The notes under the pieces were generated by a model. That model searched no databases. It was not told the DNA's origin and saw only the letters and a list, made by a program, of their open reading frames with translations. The translations under genes and the position numbers were made by a program. Positions 58,201 through 64,000 of a stretch of 64,000 bases of DNA are shown one piece after another. Position 1 is the first letter of the stretch. Every line of letters begins with the position of its first letter. This DNA comes from Terebella lapidaria. Taxonomy: Eukaryota; Annelida; Polychaeta; Terebellida; Terebellidae. The DNA lies in assembly GCA_949152475.1 (NCBI GenBank), contig OX424562.1, forward strand, positions 3,348,001-3,412,000, written 5' to 3'.

Positions 58201-58789
58201 ACTAAAATGTCACTGACTCTTTTTTGTTGACCTCCGCCATGACATCCTATATGCTATGGTATACACTACAAGACAATATGACATGATTCTATGCAAAGCC
58301 TTAATCGACCGTGTAACATACTCCTAAGACGATACGATACATGTACAATGTACGTGGATGTTTCCTTGTGTAGATATATTGCCCATGTACTGGATGAAGT
58401 AGACCAAAACCTTCAATTTATTCTTGTGACGTCATTGCATCGTGGACAGGAACCAACAAAGCTAAGTTTAGTACGAATTCATTTATTATACACGGAAAAA
58501 TAACTGCACTCGTTTATAATGTACATATATAATGTTATGTAAGAATGTTGGGTCTGATAGGAACCGGCCGGAATCATGATCATAGTTCATGCGGAAGCGA
58601 CTGATATCAATTCAATACTGTTTATTCAATATTCCTCATATGATTATTCCTTTCGCACAATGATGAAATACGTACACTAAAGTTGTATCATTCAGTTAAT
58701 TAATCGCTATGCATTCCTGCTGTCCAGATATTCCTACAAGAGGTACTTATAAGTTCCAACAATGTTTTATCAAACATGTATGTGATGCT
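55251..58789. other. Intergenic, 3.5 kb without recognisable features
   Basis: No repeat family shared with the rest of the window, no domain and no ORF above 80 codons. This is the largest featureless stretch. Unseen exons cannot be excluded. Confidence 0.45.
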
Positions 58790-58922
58790 TGAATGTAAGA
58801 ATCAATCTATTACCACCAATAGTCAGATTTTGATGATACCAATAACAAACGTAATACACAACATTTTGCAATAGAAACAAAGCCAGACCAAATAGTTTAT
58901 CCAAAGACACACTGGCGTCATC
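58790..58922 (+). repeat. Dispersed repeat E, copy 4
   Basis: Matches 13334-13470 over its full length, including CACTGGCGTCATCA. Confidence 0.85.
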
Positions 58923-59009
58923 AATATAATATAAATCAAAAGACACAATATAACCGTCAGAGCAGGTCGAGTTTGGGAAGATCACATTCAGATATTGACG
59001 TCCGGTATG

Positions 59010-60606
59010 CAAGCCAGCTCTGTACATGTCTCCAGGACGTACAGAACTTGTAAGCCAGCTCTGTACATGTCTCCAGGACGTACAGAACTTCTAAGCCAGC
59101 TCTGTACATGTCTCCAGGACGCACATAACTTGTAAGCCAGCTCTGTACATGTCTCCAGGACGCACAGAACTTGTAAGCCAGCTCTGTACATGTCTCCAGG
59201 ACGCACAGAACTTGTCAGCCATCTCTGTACATGTCTCCAGGACGCACAGAACTTGTCAGCCAGCTCTGTACATGTCTCCAGGACGCACATAACTTGTAAG
59301 CCAGCTCTGTACATGTCTCCAGGACGCACAGAACTTGTAAGCCAGCTCTGTACATGTCTCCAGGACGCACATAACTTGTAAGCCAGCTCTGTACATGTCT
59401 CCAGGACGCACAGAACTTGTAAGCCAGGTCTGTACATGTCTCCAGGATGTACAGAACTTGTAAGTCAGGTCTGTACATGTCTCCAGGACGCACAGAACTT
59501 GTAAGTCAGGTCTGTACATGTCTCCTGGACGTACAGAACTTGTAAGTCAGGTCTGTGCATGTCTCCAGGACGCACAGAACTTGTAAGCCAGCTCTGTACA
59601 TGTCTCCAGGACGCACAGAACTCGTAAGCCAGGTCTGTGCATGTCTCCAGGACGCACAGAACTTGTAAGCCAGCTCTGTACATGTCTCCAGGACGTACAG
59701 AACTTGTAAGCCAGCTCTGTACATGTCTCCAGGACATACAGAACTTGTAAGCCAGCTCTGTACATGTCTCCAGGACGCACAGAACTTGTAAGCCAGCTCT
59801 GTACATGTCTCCAGGACGCACATAACTTGTAAGCCAGCTCTGTACATGTCTCCAGGACGCACAGAACTTGTAAGCCAACTCTGTACATGTCTCCAGGACG
59901 CACAGAACTTGTCAGCCAGCTCTGTACATGTCTCCAGGACGCACATAGCTTGTAAGCCAGCTCTGTACATGTCTCCAGGACGCACAGAACTTGTAAGCCA
60001 GCTCTGTACATGTCTCCAGGACGCACATAACTTGTAAGCCAGCTCTGTACATGTCTCCAGGACGCACAGAACTTGTAAGCCAGGTCTGTACATGTCTCCA
60101 GGACGTACAGAACTTGTAAGTCAGGTCTGTACATGTCTCCAGGACGCACAGAACTTGTAAGTCAGGTCTGTACATGTCTCCTGGACGTACAGAACTTGTA
60201 AGTCAGGTCTGTGCATGTCTCCAGGACGCACAGAACTTGTAAGCCAGCCTTGTACATGTCTCCAGGACACACAGAACTCGTAAGCCAGGTCTGTGAATGT
60301 CTCCAGGACGTACAGAACTTGTAAGTCAGGTCTGTACATGTCTCCAGGTCGCACAGAACTTGTAAGCCAGGTCTGTACATGTCTCCAGGATGCACATAAC
60401 TTGTAAGCCAGCCCTGTACATGTCTCCAGGACGCACAGAACTTGTAAGCCAGCTCTGTACATGTCTCCAGGACGTACAGAACTTGTAAGCCACCTCTGTA
60501 CATGTCTCCAGGACGCATATAACTTGTAAGCCAGCCCTGTACATGTCTCCAGGACGCACAAAACTTGTGAGCCAGCCCTGTACATGTCTTCAGGACGCAC
60601 CGAATT
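59010..60606. repeat. Minisatellite, 41-bp unit, about 39 copies
   Basis: The unit reads AGCTCTGTACATGTCTCCAG, GACGCACAGAACTTGTAAGC, C. Variants (CGTACAG, CGCATAT, GGTCTG and TCTCCTGG) define a 16-unit block at about 59426-59600 that recurs 656 bp later. As 41 is not a multiple of 3, the three minus frames read the same 41-residue cycle in different phases and all stay open (up to 200 codons). These are repeat artefacts. Confidence 0.96.
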
Positions 60607-61964
60607 TCGCTCATGTGACCACTCTTGATACTCTAAGAAATAGACAAAGGCAAACCATATGTGGCGGTTCATTCCGTGCACTGAGATCATTATTTCCGTG
60701 GTGCGGCCGCTTGTTTTGGCTTCGCTTGTTTTGTGTTCGTTCGAAACACGAGTTGTACGTGTGTCACTGTGTTTTGGCTTTCGAGACGAGCCCTGTGGAC
60801 TGTCAAGATAGACGGGTGCAGCATAGGTAGGAAAACCTGAAATACTTACTGCTTAAGTTTAGTGTAACATAAACGTGATGCTATATTTACTGCACGTGCT
60901 GCCATTTCCTTCAAAGATAACACCCAAGAGCCTAAAAAACCCCAGCACCAATATTCCACAGAACACATTAGCAGTGCTACAAGGTGTCTTTTATTGCTCA
61001 AACACATCAGAGCGGCTACTCCGTTTCCGCAAGACACACTGTGTTGTTGGTGATTTCGTGACCTGTAATACCTTTAGATGGACATAAGTTCCTGTGTTTA
61101 ACAATAACCTCACACTTTGTGTACCCAACACTACACACGCATGCTGCATAATTCAGACCCAGTTTCTGTGCTGTGACTGTGTGTGCGTTTATGTAGTTTT
61201 AGTGCTGAGCGAAAGGAATGTTGTTATCACTAATAGCTGCCAATAGATGCCAATAGGACTTGCAAGTACCCGCACAAATTGAATTAGTGGCTATGGGCGA
61301 CAAGAAAGCTATTAGAAGATAATGTGCTGAATACACCTGCGGCCTTAAGACAGCCATATGTCACCTGTATGTTGGTGCCGTGGTTACGCTATTTATCACT
61401 CACCCGACCTGAGCACATCTTTTTGCATTATATTATGAAATTATCCCGCCAAATATCAGTTGCAGTGGATAGGTATGAAGATTGATAAGGGAATGAACAG
61501 AAATAATGAAATGGTGCATAGATGCATATATTCGAAATCCTTTCCGAACATGAAGTGCGGAGGGTAATGTTGATAGGAATCATCCCGAACATTGTTTTGG
61601 ACTTAGTTGTTTCAACACAAAAATGTCATGAACATCTGTAGGTATTATTGGTCACCCCTAAAATGACCTTCGTTACCTGGACGAGTGGGTTATATCGGGG
61701 ATAAACACGGGGGAGTGTTTACATATTCCGTCACCAAACTGGAGTTTGCTAATACGCCAGCACCCTCCTGGATAGTGTGCTGTAATATCTTCTTGGAGCT
61801 GAGCTGATGTACTTGAGCTATATGGTCGCATCATACCTTGGGAGACGATCAACTTTCAAAGGGAAGCCACAATGTCTCACCTGGTACCGGTACGATTCCA
61901 TATCTTTTGACTTCAAAGTACTACTCATACTGATTAGATATGGCAACTCATGAATATGTTGCAT
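60607..61964. other. Intergenic
   Basis: No element recognised; frames below 100 codons without domains. Confidence 0.4.
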
Positions 61965-62654
61965 TCAGAAAACGAAGAACCACTGATACCCGGTTCTGGA
62001 GGTAAAAAATGGATCATCAAAAGGAAACTGAATGGTACATGTTATGTAGGTTTGAAAATGAGAACGAAAATCAAGCTTAAAAAAACGTTCCAACTTCATT
62101 ATGTTTTGTAAAATCATATCTCGTAGATTTTCCATTGGACATTGCAAGAGAAAGTGAATTTCGTTTTCAGTTACATTTACATCATGAGTTTTACAATACT
62201 GACAAAGTCAATCACATTTGTCCCAATTGGAGAATCGATAACGTTCAATTAATATGTTCGCAAGGGAGTATTTGTCTAACATTCCGTCTCCAGTGACATC
62301 CCCTTCACTCACTGTTATAGTTTGTTTAAGATATACCACCCCTTCTTCTCAAAATGCTATTTGAATTGATAGAGATTATTTAGACACTCTACAATGAAAG
62401 CTTATGACATGCTGATCGATGCGTCAGTGTGTATATAGATCCGTCGTGAACCATTAGTGAATTGAAATTTATTTTGATGTCAATTTTCGTGAGTCATAAT
62501 CCAGAACAACGAAAGATCTATGCGTTGAGGTTTATTTGTAGAATTGACAAGATCATGGATTAATGGTCAAAATCTCAGCCTCTGACATAGATAGTTAAGA
62601 TCTTGTTTTTGTTTTCATTTTCATATATGAGTGTGTATATTATGTGCTGGCACG
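61965..62654 (-). pseudogene. LINE ORF2 extreme C-terminus (3' of the MITE insertion)
   Basis: On the minus strand CQYCKTHDVNVTENEIHFLLQCP (here seen as CQYCKTHDVN and TENEIHFLLQCP, about 62120-62205) matches the Cys-His motif CxxC...E-E-HFL-x-x-C found near the end of many LINE ORF2 proteins. A basic, hydrophobic tail follows to 61965. Upstream (62210-62400) ILIERYRFSNWDKC fits the preceding IETGRY-type block poorly but in the right place. Stops occur in frame. Confidence 0.55.
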
Positions 62655-63226
62655 TATACTCTGATTTTTCTAACTCGTTTACACTGTTTTTCGCTAATAT
62701 TTTTGTGATGCTAGATGCTATCGTTCTATAACTTGGCATACTTCATCTGGGAGTCAAACGGCAATTTTCAACCAAATTTCGGACAGCTATCGCGAAAATT
62801 GAAAAAGTTGGCAATCTACCTCAATGTTAAATTTATCCATATTATTTAATTTCTGGGCCCGCACATAATTTTGTGTATTTGCTCGGTTTTGTAGCGGAGC
62901 AATGTTTCAAAATCAATATGTTTGTGTAGAATACACCCCAGTGTATCTTCTGGTTCAAAGTTACAAGAATATTTGGAATCCTAATGGATGTAAACAGGAC
63001 CAATTCCTCGAATATGCCCAGATTCTCGAGATCCCGTTTTGGGCTGAAATTTAACATTGAGGTAGATTGCCAACTTTTTCAATTTTCGCGATAGCTGTCT
63101 GAAATTTGGTAGAAAATTGCCGTTTGACTCCCAGATGAAGTATGCCAAGTTATAGAACGATAGCGTTTAACATCACAAAAATATTAGTGAAAAACAGTGT
63201 AAACGAGTTAGAAAAATCCGAGTATA
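62655..63226. mobile_element. TA-flanked foldback MITE, copy 2 (inside a LINE)
   Basis: 572 bp with the same TIRs and inverted arms as 15996-16561 and a loop in the opposite orientation. The LINE C-terminal text lies on both sides, so the MITE inserted into the LINE after it stopped being active. Confidence 0.9.
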
Positions 63227-64000
63227 GTATTTTATGTTAAACGCTGCCATTGACCTTATTTTCAACACATGTAGGTATTAAACGTGTTTTTGGGTTTGAA
63301 AGTGACTTTGGGCTTATAAGTGACTTTCAAATAACACACATACATGTACTAGTAGACTCTAAAACACTAAACATAAGTTTCAACAGTGAAAGATTTTTTC
63401 AAATACAGGATATGTACGAAATTTCGGCTTAATGCTAACCAACTCGTTCCACTCCATGATAATTAAATTCAAAATCTTCAATACTAAACAGACTTTCGCT
63501 TTGATAAATACATGTGACCCCCAACATGCTGGCAATATTTTTCATGTCTTTACAGCAATTATCACAGGGATTTTCATAGTACCACATGCATATTCTCTTG
63601 ATCTTGTATCGTCCATTTTAGTTAATATATTCCAAAAACGTGACCTTATCACCTCCTGCATCTGCAGTTAGAGCAAACTTATGGACTCGTAAGGAAAACC
63701 TCATTGCTTTATTCATAATATAGTCACATTTTGGATATTCACCGAACCCATAAATTTCAGAGCTGTAATTAGAAACAGACATTACACGCATCAACAGTTT
63801 TGTATCCACAGTCTTTCTGTATTATACCACCAAGTGGTCTGCTGGCTGATTGCGAAAGTACATTTAAACAAATTTTGAAGTCTGAATAAAATCTACATAT
63901 ACACCAAGATACTTGTTATAATCAGTGTAGTCAAACAATTCTTGACCGTAATTAACCTAAAAAGTGAGCCGGGTACTCGTTCTGGGCGAAAGTGCATTAG
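63227..64000 (-). pseudogene. LINE reverse transcriptase thumb/C-terminal region (runs off window)
   Basis: From the window edge leftwards on the minus strand: NYGQELFDYTDYNKYLGV (about 63900-63955), then SQSASRPLGGIIQK (63820-63860, another frame), then SNYSSEIYGFGEYPKCDYI (63720-63780) and NKAMRFSLRVHKFA (63675-63718). This is the usual LINE order of YLG, ALG-I, Y-SE-WG and NKA-R-LGVH-FA blocks after the catalytic core. Frameshifts and stops are present. The catalytic part should lie beyond 64000. Confidence 0.82.

Noticed and set aside
59465..60690. Overlapping Cys-rich ORFs of 137-200 codons on the minus strand
   Set aside because: All three frames give the same peptide cycle from a 41-bp repeat, which is expected from the repeat alone.

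Overview
The window looks like intergenic DNA from an animal genome, most likely a lophotrochozoan invertebrate and plausibly a marine mollusc. It is AT-rich and gene-poor. It holds degraded non-LTR and BEL/Pao retrotransposons, tRNA-derived SINEs, foldback and TIR elements, and large minisatellites. It shows no operons, bacterial gene spacing or viral genome organisation. The taxon is an inference from the receptor type and repeat style, not from a marker gene.

Only one confident host gene is present. It is a class A (rhodopsin-like) peptide GPCR of the FMRFamide-receptor-like type at 41491-42663 (+). Its whole coding region lies in one exon, preceded by a good 3' splice site near 41265. Its presumed 3' UTR runs into a fresh 398-bp tandem duplication. 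A CpG-rich, low-repeat stretch (28.0-29.4 kb) and two short ORFs (17.2-17.5 kb and 21.3-21.6 kb, both minus) are weak candidates for other gene parts.

Layout. 0-10.8 kb: a degraded composite repeat with blocks C-A-D-B, period about 3.58 kb, and block D carrying a 20-bp palindromic array. 10.9-13.1 kb: an internally deleted LINE on the minus strand (ORF1 with esterase-like domain and CCHC knuckles, then endonuclease start joined to the ORF2 C-terminus). 14.3-15.6 kb: block B3, then a dead Tc1-like transposase. 16.0-20.5 kb: a TA-flanked foldback MITE, a 1.9-kb TIR element and an adjoining foldback element. 21.7-28.0 kb: a 6.3-kb G-rich 62-bp minisatellite with about 100 predicted G-quadruplex motifs. 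31.5-33.7 kb: a 60-bp hairpin minisatellite. 35.3-36.6 kb: a small MITE, a pair of inverted 28-bp perfect palindromes and a tRNA-SINE. 37.2-40.0 kb: 57-bp and 45-bp minisatellites. 41.3-43.9 kb: the GPCR. 44.7-45.4 kb: another 60-bp minisatellite. 47.2-50.2 kb: a BEL/Pao remnant whose 5' part is tandemly duplicated. 50.9-51.8 kb: LINE endonuclease (minus). 54.2-55.2 kb: CR1/L2-like reverse transcriptase (+). 59.0-60.6 kb: a 41-bp minisatellite. 62.0-64.0 kb: a LINE RT C-terminus (minus) split by a MITE.

Most long open frames here are products of minisatellite unit lengths rather than genes. I saw no rRNA, no intact tRNA gene, no CRISPR array and no complete autonomous transposon. The most unusual content is structural: one-strand G4 minisatellite DNA, arrays built from palindromic units, and several independent foldback families packed into 64 kb.
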